Assembly (NCBI GenBank): GCA_949130495.1
Contig: OX422221.1
Coordinates: forward strand, 476,055,159-476,119,158
DNA: 64,000 nucleotides
Direction of reading: 5' to 3'
Source of the DNA: Sambucus nigra
Lineage: Eukaryota; Streptophyta; Magnoliopsida; Dipsacales; Adoxaceae
A program made the position numbers and the translations under genes. Within the stretch, counting starts at the first letter, position 1. The number at the start of each line of letters is the position of its first letter. The notes under the pieces are model-generated. The model saw nothing but the letters and a program-made list of their open reading frames with translations. It was not told the DNA's origin and searched no databases. Positions 36,558 to 47,396 of the stretch are shown one piece after another.

Positions 36558-36664
36558 AAATATTGGGAGAAAGATTCAAGACCTCAATTTCAACTATTGT
36601 GGTGGATTGATGCACCTTTTGGAGGAGACTCGAGAACTTTGGTTTACCTTACTTTTGGTTATGG

Positions 36665-36815
36665 TGGATATGTAATATTTTCTTATGTTGCTTGCTTGGG
36701 CGTAGTTGGACATGTAATATTTTCTTATGTTTCTTGTTTGGACTTAGTTGGACATGTAATATTTTCTTATGGTGCTTGCTTGGACATGTAATATTTTCTT
36801 ATGGTGGACATGTAT
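36665..36815 (+). repeat. tandem repeat in hAT 3' region
   Basis: Four copies of ATGTAATATTTTCTTATG with TTGCTTGCTTGG-like spacers, unit about 30-44 bp. They lie between the transposase gene and the subterminal repeats. Confidence 0.85.
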
Positions 36816-36863
36816 TACTTTTGAAGCTATTTTAATGTTTGCATATCATTGTATATGTTGGAG

Positions 36864-37105
36864 GTGCAAAATAGCACATTTAATGGTGCAAAACAGCATG
36901 TTTTATTTTACTAAAATTGGGAAAAACAGGACAGCACATTTGAAGGGAAAAAACAGCACCTTAAATGGTTCAAAACAGCACCTTAGATGGTGCAAAATAG
37001 CACATTTGAAGTGGCAAAATAGCACCCTTAAATAGTGCAAAATAGCACTATTTCAGTGCCAAAACAACATTATTTCAGTGCCAAAACAGCCTTTAAATAG
37101 TACAA
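36864..37105. repeat. CAAAATAGCAC subterminal repeats of hAT
   Basis: About ten degenerate copies of (G/C)CAAAA(T/C)AGCAC(A/C)TT in 240 bp. Clustered short subterminal repeats are typical transposase-binding regions in hAT elements; binding here is inferred. Confidence 0.8.
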
Positions 37106-38715
37106 ACATAAAAAAATTAACAAGTTTTTATTGAAAAAAAAAGTAAATAAATGTAAATGTCGACCGATTATTAACCGAACCGGACCGAAAATAGCCTAGA
37201 CCGAATAAATAGGCTAAACCGATTAAATCGGTCCAAATACGGTCTTCTCAAATATAGGACCGAATAATTCGGTCCGACACCTAAAATGACCAAAAACCGG
37301 ATCGGACCGGAACGCGCCCACCCCTAATCAGGACAACGAAGTGTTCAAATAAATACCCATTTGCCTTCTTCCAGAACTAGACGAACGTTATTCCCGGAGG
37401 TCTCTCAATCTAGACGTACTGACTCATATCGTACTGAAAGATCTAATGATCCTTCATATCAACCAGACCGGACTTTATCAGTACGAGCTACTGATTCCCA
37501 CCAAAATGTCACTCTCACCCCAGAAAGGACTAGTGCTATAGAGAGGTTGAGTAGAGTATCTCCTTTTGATCGATTAGGCACTAGGAGGAATAGGAGTCCT
37601 CCTAGGATTGCGTCGAGGAACTCTCAACGACCATCCGACCTAAGGGAAGGCTCTGCCCAGTCACGACCACCAACCCGTATTGAAAGGTCACAAGAGGAAA
37701 ATTCAATGCGATTAGTTGCTCGGATGAATAGACCCGAGGTAGGAAACGATGCATGGAAAGGCTCTATTCAAAGGTTGGAGGACAAATTAGGGGAAATGGC
37801 TAAGGCCAAGAATCCTCTACAAAGAACTTTTGTCCAAGGAACACCACTTATACAGGCAATTGTGGATTTTTCCACACCATCAAAATTCAAAGCTCCTATG
37901 GTGACGCCTAAATACGATGGAAAAACTGACCTTGTTCTCCATATAGAATAATACCAAGCTGCTGCCGATATCTATGCGGTCCCAGATGAGATGAGATGTA
38001 GGGCATTTTTAGGAACTCTCACCGGGTCAGCCCAAATATGGTATAACAACCTTCCTTGGGGGAAGATTGCGACTTTACTTCAACTAGTAGAGCTCTTTAT
38101 AGGGAACTTCTATTTTGGAGCGAAGCCAGTCAAACGAGTAGCACACTTGCTGAGTGTTAGACAAAAGGCAGGTGAAAGCACGAGAGACTATATTACTCAT
38201 TTCAATAACGAGAAACTTGAAGTTATTGATTACGAGGAGAAAACAACAATTACTGCTCTTATGAGTTACTGTTGTTAGATAAGTTGTACTACACTTTGAC
38301 CAAAGATCCTCCTAGGACCATGGCAGAACTGATGGCAAAAGCATCCAAAATCATGAACGCTGAGGAAGCCATGGCTGTGAAGAAGAATGCAAACACTAAA
38401 GAGACCAACGTTGAAGATGGTAAAACCAAAAAGAAAGATCAAAAGAACAATGGTGGCAACAGGCAGTCGAAAGGAAAGAAAGCACTGGAGCAGATGAAGA
38501 AATTTGGAAATTATACTCCTTTGAAGGTAGATATAAATCACATTCTGGAGGAGATCAAGAACAGCGAGGAGCTAGCCTGGCCAGGGAAAATGAAAGCAGA
38601 CACTGACAGAAGGGACAACCCTAAATATTACGAATTCCACAAAGACCATGGTCATATGACCAAATGTTGCATAGCTCTCCAAAATGAAATTGAAGCACTC
38701 ATCAGGTGAGGAAAA

Positions 38716-39760
38716 TTGGCTAAGTATGTTGATCGCCAAAATGATGAAAAGGCCGACAACCAAGGAAGGCAAAGATCTAAATCTCCTCATCGAGCAAAAG
38801 AAAACAAAAAGAGAGACCATAAAGACGATCCAGAAGATGACCCCGATCTCCCCAAAAAACCAAGACAGCTAGAGCATGAGGTATTTTCAATCTATTTTGG
38901 ATCATTTGAATGTAATGTTATTACAGGTGGAGATGTAGGAGGTGGAGACCTGTCTGCGGAGAGAAAAGCTTACCTCAATGAAGCTCAAGCTTGCTCGTAC
39001 ATACAACGAATAAACTTGGCTGAAGATGATCGCCCAAGGAAGGTGAATAAGGACAAACTAGTTATTGGTTTCTCCAAGAATGACCTGGCAGGTGTACTAT
39101 ATCCTCATGATGACCCATTGGTAATCAAGATGAGAATGAAGGAGGTGGTGATTTCACGAGTACTGGTGGATAATGGCAGCTCGGCAGATATCATATTCTA
39201 CCCATATTTTGATAGTTTGAATCTGAAGTTAGCCCAGTTGGAGCTCTATCATAGGCCCCTCCTCGGTTTTACTAGTGAAAAAGTTTTTCCACTTGGGACG
39301 ATCAAGTTGGATATGCTTATTGGTACTTGGCTTGCTTGTTGAACAGAAAGGGTACGCTTCTTCGTAATGGATAAAAATGTCCAATCAACTTACAACATCA
39401 TCATAGGAAGGGTAGGTCTAAAGAAGTTCGAAGAAGTACCATCTACTGTACATCAATGTTTAAAATTCCCAACCAATTTTGGAGTGGGAGTTATGAAAGG
39501 TGACCAGAAAGTAGCTTGGGAATGCTACTATTCATCTACCGAACAGGAAGAACGAGAAGAATTCAGGAAGAAGACTACTACATACCAAGTGGATGAAATA
39601 GAAGATGCAGAGATTGAAACATTAGACCCTAGAGACGAGTCTCATCTCGTGAAGGTCCAGGTCATGGAAGCCACCGAAAGTATCATTCTGGATGCCGAGC
39701 ACCCAGAACGAACAACCCAAATTGGTGCGTCATTGGATGTATCAATAAAATAAGAACTGA
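38716..39760 (+). pseudogene. protease region of element D pol
   Basis: In phase with the end of gag. The aspartic-protease core is at about 39120-39260: VVISRVLVDNGSSADIIFYP, matching the Tat-type VDGGSSADIL motif with its catalytic Asp kept. Then LGFTSEKVFPLGTIKLDMLI and, after a TGA at 39340, YNIIIGRVGLKKFEEVPST. A stop at 39751 separates it from RT without changing frame. It is 350 codons long with two nonsense codons. Confidence 0.88.
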
Positions 39761-41240
39761 TAGCATTTCAAAGATGCAGAAAACAGACTTTCACATGGAG
39801 TCATGAAGACATGCCAGGGATAGATCCATGTTTCTTGTGCCACGAGCTCAACGTGAACAAGGAGGTCAAGCTGGTAAAGCAGCGAAGGAGGGTGTTCAGC
39901 CCTAAAAAGAACCAAGCTATAAAGGAGGAAGTGGAGAAATTGCAAAAAGCTTTCTTTATTGAGGACATCAAGTACTCTGACTGGCTAGCAAATATGGTGA
40001 TGGTAAAGAAGCAAAACAATAAGTGGAGAATGTGTGTAAACTTCATTGATCTTAATAAGGCATGCCCAGAGGATCATTTTCCTTTCCCCCGAATCGATCA
40101 ATTGGTGGATGTTACCTCGGGGCATGAATTGATGAGTTTTATGGATGCTTATTCTGGTTACAAAAAAATCAAGATGAAGCCCGAGGACAGGGAAAGTACC
40201 TCTTTTATCACCCCAAGGGTAACTTATTGCTATAATGTTATGCCTTTTGGACTAAAAAATGCAGGTGCAACATATCAGCGACTGATGAATAAGGTGTTCG
40301 TAGGGTAAATCAGTCATAACATGGAGGTTTATGTTGACGATATGCTGACGAAGAGCAAGAAAGCTGCTGATCATTTAGTTGATCTAGGTCAGACCTTTGA
40401 TCAACTAGAGCATTATCAAATGAAGTTGAATCCCACCAAATGCATATTTGGGGTCTGAGAAGGCATGTTTCTCGGATACATTGTTAACCATCGAGGTATT
40501 GAGGCAAACCCCGAAAAGATCAAGGCCCTACTGGAACTGCGATCTCCAACTACGAAGAAGGAGGTGCAAAGTCTCACAGGGAGAGTTGCAACACTCAACA
40601 GATTTATGTCACGAGCAACAGACAGATGCCTCCCATTCTTCAAAACACTTCGAAAAACTTTTGAGTGGAATGATGAATGCGAGAAGGCCTTCCAAGAGTT
40701 GAAAAAATATCTGGGTACTCCTCCATTGTTATCTAGACCAGTGACGGGAGAAATATTATACTTCTATTTGGCAGTTTCAGAGAATGCAGTTAGCTCGGCG
40801 TTAATAAGAGTGGAAGATGGAGTACAAAAATCGGTCTACTACACCAACAAGGCCTTTCGAGGAGCAGAGGCCGGATATCTAAGACTGAAAAAGTTAGCAC
40901 TGGCACTAATCGAAGCAAGCAAAAGGATGAGACCATACTTCCAAGCCCATACTATAGTGGTGTATACTGACATGCCATTAAGGCAAGCTTTGCATAAACC
41001 AGAAAAATCAGGAAGATTAATGTACTGGGCACTAGAACTTGGTGAATATGACATAGTCTATGAGCCTAGATCGTCGCTCAAGGGGCAAGAAGTAGATGAT
41101 TTTATCGCAGAGTTTACTCAAACTGATACCTCCGAAGAACAGGAGTTTAATACAGACCAGCCCGTGGATGTTATAGAATCATCAAATTTAACTCCCGACC
41201 AACCTCCATCCATGGACGATCAAGAGAAGACAATCAACGA
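39761..41240 (+). pseudogene. reverse transcriptase and first RNase H of element D
   Basis: RT motifs in order: WLANMVMVKKQNNKWRMCVN, FIDLNKACPEDHFPFPRIDQ, LMSFMDAYSGYKKIKMKPED (catalytic Asp kept), YNVMPFGLKNAGATYQRLMN, then after TAA 40306 VYVDDMLTKSKKAADH with an intact YVDD at about 40329-40340. After a TGA at 40456 come FLGYIVNHRGIEANPEKIKA and the gypsy RNase H (YLAVSENAVSSALIR, YYTNKAFRGAEAGYLRLKKL, YTDMPLRQAL). Four nonsense codons but one frame through to about 41270, so damage is modest. RT motifs are Tat type. Confidence 0.92.
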
Positions 41241-41249
41241 GAAGTGCCG

Positions 41250-41815
41250 AAGGAATACAAAAGGAAACATCAAATATTCCACCGAGGAGCTCTGTCTGAC
41301 CAAGAGTTTGATAATGAAGTACCTGTGTGTAATCTGTATGTGGATGGCTCTTCGTGCACTACAGGTAGTGGAGCAGGAATTATTTTAAATAGTTCGGATG
41401 AGATTGATATGGAGTATGCTCTGCGCTTTTAATTTAAGGATTCTAATAATGAGGCCGAATATAAAGTTATGATCGTGGGCCTAAGTCTGGCCAAAACCAT
41501 GAAGGCAGAGCAGGTCGTTGTATTCAGTGATTCACAGTTAATCATAAATCAAATCCCGGGGGTGTATGCAGCAAAGGGAGAATTAATGGTCAAGTATCAT
41601 GCAAAAGCAATGGAGGTTGTATCGAGTTTTACTACAGTTCCGTTGATTAGGATACCGAGATTGGAGAATGCACGAGCAGATGCCCTAGCTCGGCTAGCAT
41701 CAGCCACACATACCGAGCTGCGAAGAATAATCCCAATAGAAGTCCTGGCTGGTCGGAGCATAGACAAAGATTTAATGATGAATGTCATTGCCCTTGACTT
41801 GGGACCTTCCTGAAT
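41250..41815 (+). pseudogene. second (archaeal-type) RNase H of element D
   Basis: After a frameshift near 41270 the frame reads NLYVDGSSCTTGSGAGIILN, then LRF-stop-FKDSNNEAEYKVMI (TAA 41430 replaces one residue), VVVFSDSQLIINQIPGVYAA and IPRLENARADALARLASA. These give the four acidic positions of RNase HI (VDGS, NEAEY, SDSQ, ADALA). A second RNase H after the usual one is the hallmark of the Tat lineage of plant gypsy elements. Confidence 0.88.
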
Positions 41816-43031
41816 GGATCCCATCAGGGCTTATATCGAAGAAGGGGATTCTGCCACCTGATATACTCGCAGCTAAGAAACTAAAGTTTAAAGCTGCACG
41901 TTATGTATTGACCAGTGGCATTTTATATAGAAGAAGAGTTATAGCAGCCCTCCAGAGATGTGTCCATCCCTTCAAAGTTAAGGACTTGATTGAAGTAGTT
42001 CACGAAGGGTCCTGTGGAGCCCATATAGCAGGTCGGACGCTTTTGCAGAGAATAACGACACATGGGTATTATTGGCCAACGATGAGGGCTGATTGCGCTG
42101 CTTACACTAAGAAGTGCGATAAATGCCAACGTTTCTCTTCCATTCGAAGAACTCCTCAAGCATTATTAACACCCATTACATCACCTTGGTCATTCTCCAT
42201 GTGGGGAATAGACTTGGTCGGGCCACTTCCAACGACCAGGGGAAGATTCAAATACCTCGTTGTCGCTGTGGATTATTTTACTAAATTAGTGAAAGCTGAA
42301 CCTCTAATTGATATGACATATGACAAGGTCTATCAGTTTATTTGGAAGAATATTATTTGCAGATATGGTCTTTCCCATGCATTCATTATTGACCATGGAA
42401 CCCAATTTGATAACGAGGAATTCGCTGCATATTGACATCAATCCAATATACAGAAAATCCCCTCTGCGCCAGGCCATCCCAGAGCAATGGGCAAACTGAA
42501 GTGACGAACAAAACCCTACTGAATGGTTTGAAAAAAAGGCTGGATGATGCGAAGGGAAATTGGATCAACGAGCTTCGCTCCGTGTTAAGGGCATATCGCA
42601 CTACACCATAAATAATAACTGGGGAATCTCTATACATATTGACATTTGGAAGTGAGGCTGTCATACCTGCTGAATTGGGTTTACCCACACATAGGGTGCT
42701 TAACTTTGACTCCCCTATAAGTGACTTAATGAGAAGATTAGACCTAGATATGCTCGAAAAAGTCAGGGAAGAAGCAGCAATCAGGAATGCAACATACCAA
42801 CAACGAACAACTTTGTTCTACGATCAAAGAGTGAAGAAGTGTGGTTTGAAAGAAGGGGATTATGTACTGAAGAAAGTGATCCAAAAGCATAATAACCTGG
42901 AAGCCAACTGGCATGGACCTTATAGAGTAACCGATGTTGTTCGTCCAGGGACATACAAGATTGAAACTTTGGAAGGAGAAGAATTCAAGAATGAGTGGAA
43001 TGTAGAGCATCTGCGCAAGTATTATCAGTAG
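41782..43031 (+). pseudogene. integrase of element D
   Basis: HHCC zinc module: VVHEGSCGAHIAGRTLLQRI followed by HGYYWPTMRADCAAYTKKCD-KC. Core: FSMWGIDLVGPLPTTRGRFK (first Asp), [14 protein letters not shown] (second Asp) and, after a frameshift near 42430, [10 protein letters not shown] (Glu). The C-terminal part is read in the 42639-43031 frame (FGSEAVIPAELGLPTHRV, NNLEANWHGPYRVTDVVRPG, EWNVEHLRKYYQ) and ends at TAG 43029. One more TAA lies near 42608. There is no chromodomain, as expected for Tat. Confidence 0.9.
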
Positions 43032-43161
43032 TTAGAATTCCTATGTAACACAATTCTTTCAAAATGAATAAAGTGATGTTTCACCCCCATTTCCTTTTTG
43101 TTGAAGTTTTTTCGGAATATTAGTGCTACACACTACACAAACCCTAATTCAGAGCAACACA

Positions 43162-43470
43162 TCACCAACTCCGGTTGGTCGGCTAATCAATTACCACCAA
43201 CTCCAATTGGTCAGGAACTCATTACCGTTAACTCCGATTGGCCGGGAACTCATTACCACCAACTCCAGTTGGTCAATAACTCAATACCACCAACTCCGAT
43301 TGGTCGGCAACTAAATTACCACCAACTCCGGTTGGTCGATAACTCAATACCACCAACTCCGATTGGTCGGCAAATCAATTACCACCAACTCCGGTTGGTC
43401 GGGAACTCATTCCCACAAACTCTGGTTGGTCGATAACTCATTACCACTAACTCCGGTTGGTTAGTACCAA
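43162..43470. repeat. 10-copy ~31-bp tandem repeat after pol of D
   Basis: Ten units of the form ACCACCAACTCCGGTTGGTCG plus AACTCAATT-like tail, each centred on the inverted repeat CCAAC-TCCG-GTTGG that can fold into a hairpin. Units vary at the loop (CCGG, CCAA, CCGA, CCAG) and tail. The array starts about 130 bp after the integrase stop. Confidence 0.95.
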
Positions 43471-43640
43471 ACTAGGCAAGTAGCTGGACGACCTTCCGAG
43501 GCATCCACTGCCTAGGCAACAAGGTAATCCATATGAGATTACTACAACTAAGCAGGAACATGTGATGCAAATCATTCCATTGCTTAGGCCCAAAGAGTGA
43601 CAAGTCACTATAATCAAACAACAAATGGGATAAGTAAAGT

Positions 43641-43668
43641 GTGTGTATATATATATATATATATATAC
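43641..43668. repeat. (TA)n microsatellite in element D
   Basis: GTGTG followed by a TA run. It yields Tyr-Ile artefact frames. Confidence 0.95.
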
Positions 43669-43807
43669 CAACCAACAAACAAGGACATTCTACAAATTAT
43701 TTACAAATTATTTCGAAGAAAATGAAATGGCAAAAGACAAGCTTTTTCTTCATTAAAGCAAAGCAGATAACACAAGATATGAAATCTAATTCATTACATC
43801 AAATATC

Positions 43808-45079
43808 CTATTCTATTGGTTTCTTACCCTCTGCTTTTGAAACAGGTTCTACCCCGGCTGGAGGATCATCTAATGCATAAGGGGAATTTATAAAGTTTAG
43901 ATCTTGCAGCATTATGACAGTCATTAGGGATGGTCGATCAAGCAAGTTTTCTGGACGAGCTATCTCAAAATTTGTATGAAGACTGTAATCATCGAGATAC
44001 TTGGAAATTAGGTATTGAGGAATTACACGAGAAGGAATCCAACTAATATCAAGATTAAAAGGAAGCACGGGAAAATCGAGCACTCTAGGCTCATAATAAT
44101 CCCATAAGTAGTGTCCCTGCTCCAATTTTAGCACACACATAGCGTTCAACCATCCTTGCTTGTACCCCTCATTATTCGACTGCTGTATTCGAGCATTAAG
44201 ATGGAATCGAGCTTCATTATACCCGGCCATCCAAAATTCTCTGGGTTGTTTGTGAAACTGATAAGTTATCCTCTCCAGTTGCTCGTAGAGCTTCTTCGCA
44301 AGAATTTATTTACTTTCAAGAGCAGAACTCTAGCCGAAGAGTTGGTCGGTGAAATTCAGAATCTTTTTAGACATTTCTGCCAAGGCTTGGTTCTTCGCCA
44401 TCAACTGAACGACTTGATTCTCTAAAGTAGACTGAGTTCTCGCTTCTTCAATGGTGACCCGACCAGCCCTTGCTAGTCCACGAGAAGATCTTGTTCTACC
44501 ACGAGTAAATGTGGAGGGTCCAGCTCATTTCAAAGTTTCTAACTCAGCTCGTAAGTTAGCATTCTCTACCTCCAAGAAGGAAAAACCTTCATCATTAATG
44601 GGGACTAAGGCTCCCGATGAAGAGGCAGCAGATTTGAATTATTTTATTTCCTCCTACAAAGCATTGTTCTCTTGCTCCAACAACTTGGCGATATGCCTAT
44701 GCTCTTCAATTTCAAGCTTTAAAACACCCTCCTTCTTATCATGAGCAAATACAAATTTATCATACCCTTTGTTAGCACTCAATTGTTGGTATTTTTTCTC
44801 GTATCATGGATGCAAAAGGGTAGTGGATTCTTTATACTGTTGTTGAAGTTCCTCGATCGTTCCTTGAAGATCTTCAATCATTTCGTAGTAGGCCACATTG
44901 TTGGCTACAACACGATTAAGCAGGCACTTCAAGTATTGATAAGCATCAACTTCTCGTTCAGAGGCATCTGGTCCGAGGATGTCAATGATTTGAGCTTTAA
45001 TAAAATCAGCATGACCATCTTTGAAATAGTCATTGCATTTCTTCATCAACTCTGAATCATGAGCTGATAAAAGTTCCAT
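43808..45079 (-). pseudogene. antisense gene 2 of element D: coiled-coil protein
   Basis: One uninterrupted frame of 424 codons on the strand opposite to pol, from ATG 45079 (MELLSAHDSELMKKCNDYFK) to TAG 43808. It carries about six nonsense codons (for example TGA 44804 and a TGA near 44540) but no frameshift. The N-terminal part is followed by Glu/Lys/Leu-rich heptad-like sequence (IEDLQGTIEELQQQYKES, KLEIEEHRHIAKLLEQENNA, FLEVENANLRAELETLK). The C-terminal 140 residues look globular (EFWMAGYNEARFHLNARIQQ, GWLNAMCVLKLEQGHYLWDY). I recognise no catalytic motif. Retention of one frame over 1.27 kb argues for past coding. A TTTGCTAG acceptor-like site near 45095 suggests an upstream exon; it could be the 3' part of the same transcription unit as antisense gene 1. 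Confidence 0.7.
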
Positions 45080-45495
45080 CTTGTCCACAAACTAGCAAAG
45101 ATAAAATGAAACACAAAATCAACAAGGGTGAGAACAAAATAAGTAAGAGAGAGAGTTAAGATGAACAACTGAAGTTCAAATTTTATTCATCATGATAAGG
45201 GAAAACAAAGTTCAAGGTTACATCCACAAAAATGACAAAACAAAAGACCCGAACAACTTTACACCTTCTCCTTATTTCCTACGACTTCCTCGGATGGTTT
45301 GGATGAAGGGGTTGGTTGCTCAGAGAGAAATGGCTGCTGCTCGGCAGATGTGCCGGCTGGTTGGAGTTGCTCTGAGTGTCGAACAACAGGGACCTACTCT
45401 CTTGTCATCATAGAAGATTCATCTGAAGCAGCCTCATTGTCTTCTTCTTCTTCTTCTTCTTATCCGGGAGAGGGAGGAGGGCCATGAGTGTGTTG

Positions 45496-47396
45496 TTAGA
45501 ACAACTCAGAATTCTCAGCAACCTTCAACTCCTTCAAGGCTGCTACCCATCCATCCCTAAAATATTTAACACTGGCATACTCCATTTGAGAAGACATGAC
45601 AGCCAGACCCTTATTCCAGCCTTTGTCCCAACCATTACTGAATGATTTTTTAACTGTAGTTTTCCTTTTTGCCTTCTCTGAGGAGGTCCTCTCCCTAAGG
45701 AGCTCTTCGGTAGACTTAAGCTTTTCTTCAACCTCTGTTTTGTGTCGCTAGACATATTGAAGCCTAACAACATTCTCCTAAGAAGATTTAAGATTAAATT
45801 CAAGCTCCTTGTTGCTATGTTCAGCCTCCTTTAATTTTTTCTCCAACTCTTTGGAGGCAGTTTCAGCCTGATCTCTATTCGAGTCAACAAACTTCAATTG
45901 CTTCTCCCAAGCAACTTTGTGTTCCTCATACTTCTGACGAGATTCCTTCAAAGACCGGGTTAGTTCAACAAAAGCTTCTTTTACTCCACCCGAGGAGCTT
46001 GAAGCCCTGATAGCTTCATCCTTCTTCAAAATGTTGTTGAAACACGTCACAAGCTGAAAAAAGAAAGAAATTTAAGTCAATACATGAACATAGTATTAAA
46101 AAATAAAGGGGTCAAGAAAAAGATACTTACTAAAGTAATATGTTTAGCAGCTAGTGTAGTAAGTTTCTCGCGAGAAAAGGTGTCTTCAACACCTTGGGAT
46201 TCTGGAACAGTCCAGGATCTTACCAAGCTCACAGCAGAGCTCGAAGCAATAAGAGCTGGAACACTACCTTCAACATTTGAAGGTTGTGAGATAGGTTCAA
46301 CAGGTCTATCGGAAGAACTTCTTTTTAATCTCCTCGGAGGAGCATGAGCATTTTCAATTAAAGATATTGTCTCTATTAGGGAGATGACAACAATCTTACT
46401 CGGAGGCACAGGGGGCTTCTTGCCAGGTTCCTTGGAAGCAATGGGAGGGGGTACATCTATAGACTTTGTCCCTTCTTTAGGGATATTTTGTTTACTTTTC
46501 TTTGCCTCCACAATGGCAGAGGCAGACTTGTCAAAAAAGGCAGGAGCTCTTCTCTTCTTCATCAGATCAGTAATGGGAATGCTTAAGTAAGAAGAAGAAC
46601 CTTCCACACTAGTTTCAGAGGTTGGTACTTGGTCAAGATCAACCACTACAGGATGAGGATGAGCAATAAAAGACGAAGTGTAGCTTCTGTATTGCATCAA
46701 ATAAGAAGCAGATCTAACATACTCCTCAGCAACAGATTGATACAAGCCCCAGATAAGTTTCAAATGCTTTATATTAACCTCAGTTTCTTTTGGAGGTTTC
46801 CTTTTACTGTCAACTGTAACAAACAAAATCAAATGTCAGTGATGCATTTTATCAAATACAAAGAAAATAAGATTTAAAAAATAAAAATAATCTATCCCAT
46901 TGCCATAAAGTGGACACCTGGGACATTAGTATACATCATCTCCATTTAATGGAGGGTGTTGCCAATTTTTCATCACAACCCCATGATCAAAATAATTCCT
47001 ATTGGCATCGAGAAGATTGACAACTAACACTCTGTTCAAAAACTTAGTTTTTAAATAGAAAGTACTGTCACTGGTAACCCATTTGTAGTAATGCATAATC
47101 TCTGGAATCCCTAAACGAGTTACATGAAGTTGATTCAACCTATGTACGCCATTAACTATCCTCCATGTATTTGGAGCTACTCTTGCAGGTACAATATCAA
47201 AATATTGGCAAAACTCCAAACACAGGGGATTTAGCGGGAAAGAAGAGCCACATTGGGCTACAAAAAGACTTGGGAACCAATGTCCCTCAGTCAAAGAAAA
47301 ATAATCAGAAGGACCAAAAATTTCTTTCAAGATAACCCACGAAGGGATTGGAATCTCAGATCAAAATTTATCTAACGATTCAACAAGATCAACCAT
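45496..47396 (-). pseudogene. antisense gene 1 of element D: spliced, Transposase_28-like
   Basis: Exon 1 starts at ATG 47396 (MVDLVESLDKF, TGA at codon 12) and reads SDYFSLTEGHWFPSLFVAQC, FPLNPLCLEFCQYFDIVPAR and VAPNTWRIVNGVHRLNQLHV. This resembles the plant 'putative gypsy type transposon' (Transposase_28) domain. It ends near 46920; the donor is unclear. Exon 2 is about 46813-46131, from acceptor TTTGTTACAG, Pro/Ser/Lys-rich (KKRRAPAFFDKSASA, RRLKRSSSDRPVEP). Intron 46054-46130 is textbook: GTAAGTATCT ... TTCTTTTTTCAG, 77 nt, phase 0. Exon 3 (46053 down to 45496) is coiled coil (LTRSLKESRQKYEEHKVAWE, ETASKELEKKLKEAEHSNKE), then WDKGLNKG-like and MSSQMEYASVKYFRDGWVAA, with two stops. It points against pol, between integrase and the 3' LTR. 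Function unknown. Confidence 0.78.
46054..46130 (-). other. intron in antisense gene 1 of element D
   Basis: Read on the minus strand: donor TTA|GTAAGTATC, T-rich 3' half, acceptor TTTTTTCAG|CTTGTG. Its removal joins two open frames in phase (AAKHITL to LVTCFNNILKKDE). Confidence 0.85.

Larger units (their letters stand above)
32981..37326 (+). mobile_element. near-complete hAT transposon in gag of element D
   Basis: Ends TAGGGGTGG(A/G)C in inverted orientation, flanked by an exact 8-bp target duplication ATCAGGAC (32973-32980 and 37327-37334). Subterminal regions on both sides are crowded with CGGTCC/GGACCG words (33000-33160 and 37160-37315), the kind of site hAT transposases bind. The 4346-bp element carries one transposase gene on +. 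Size, ends, duplication and gene are those of an autonomous hAT; a single in-frame stop is the only obvious lesion. Confidence 0.95.
32797..38709 (+). pseudogene. gag of element D, split by hAT insertion
   Basis: It starts at ATG 32797 (MVDNPESSNRNTGNPPNPYT). The frame is cut at 32980 by the hAT element and continues in phase after 37334 if one 8-bp duplication is discounted. An Arg/Ser-rich segment follows (37361-37750). The Retrotrans_gag-type domain is at about 37880-38270 (PKYDGKTDLVLHIE, MRCRAFLGTLTGSAQIWYNN, RVAHLLSVRQKAGESTRDYI). There is a TAA at 37949 and a frameshift near 38272. A Lys-rich tail leads to a Tat-type Cys/His motif, YYEFHKDHGHMTKCC, whose first Cys has become Tyr/Glu. 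A TGA at 38707 replaces an expected Arg codon, so gag and pol were once one frame. Confidence 0.85.
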
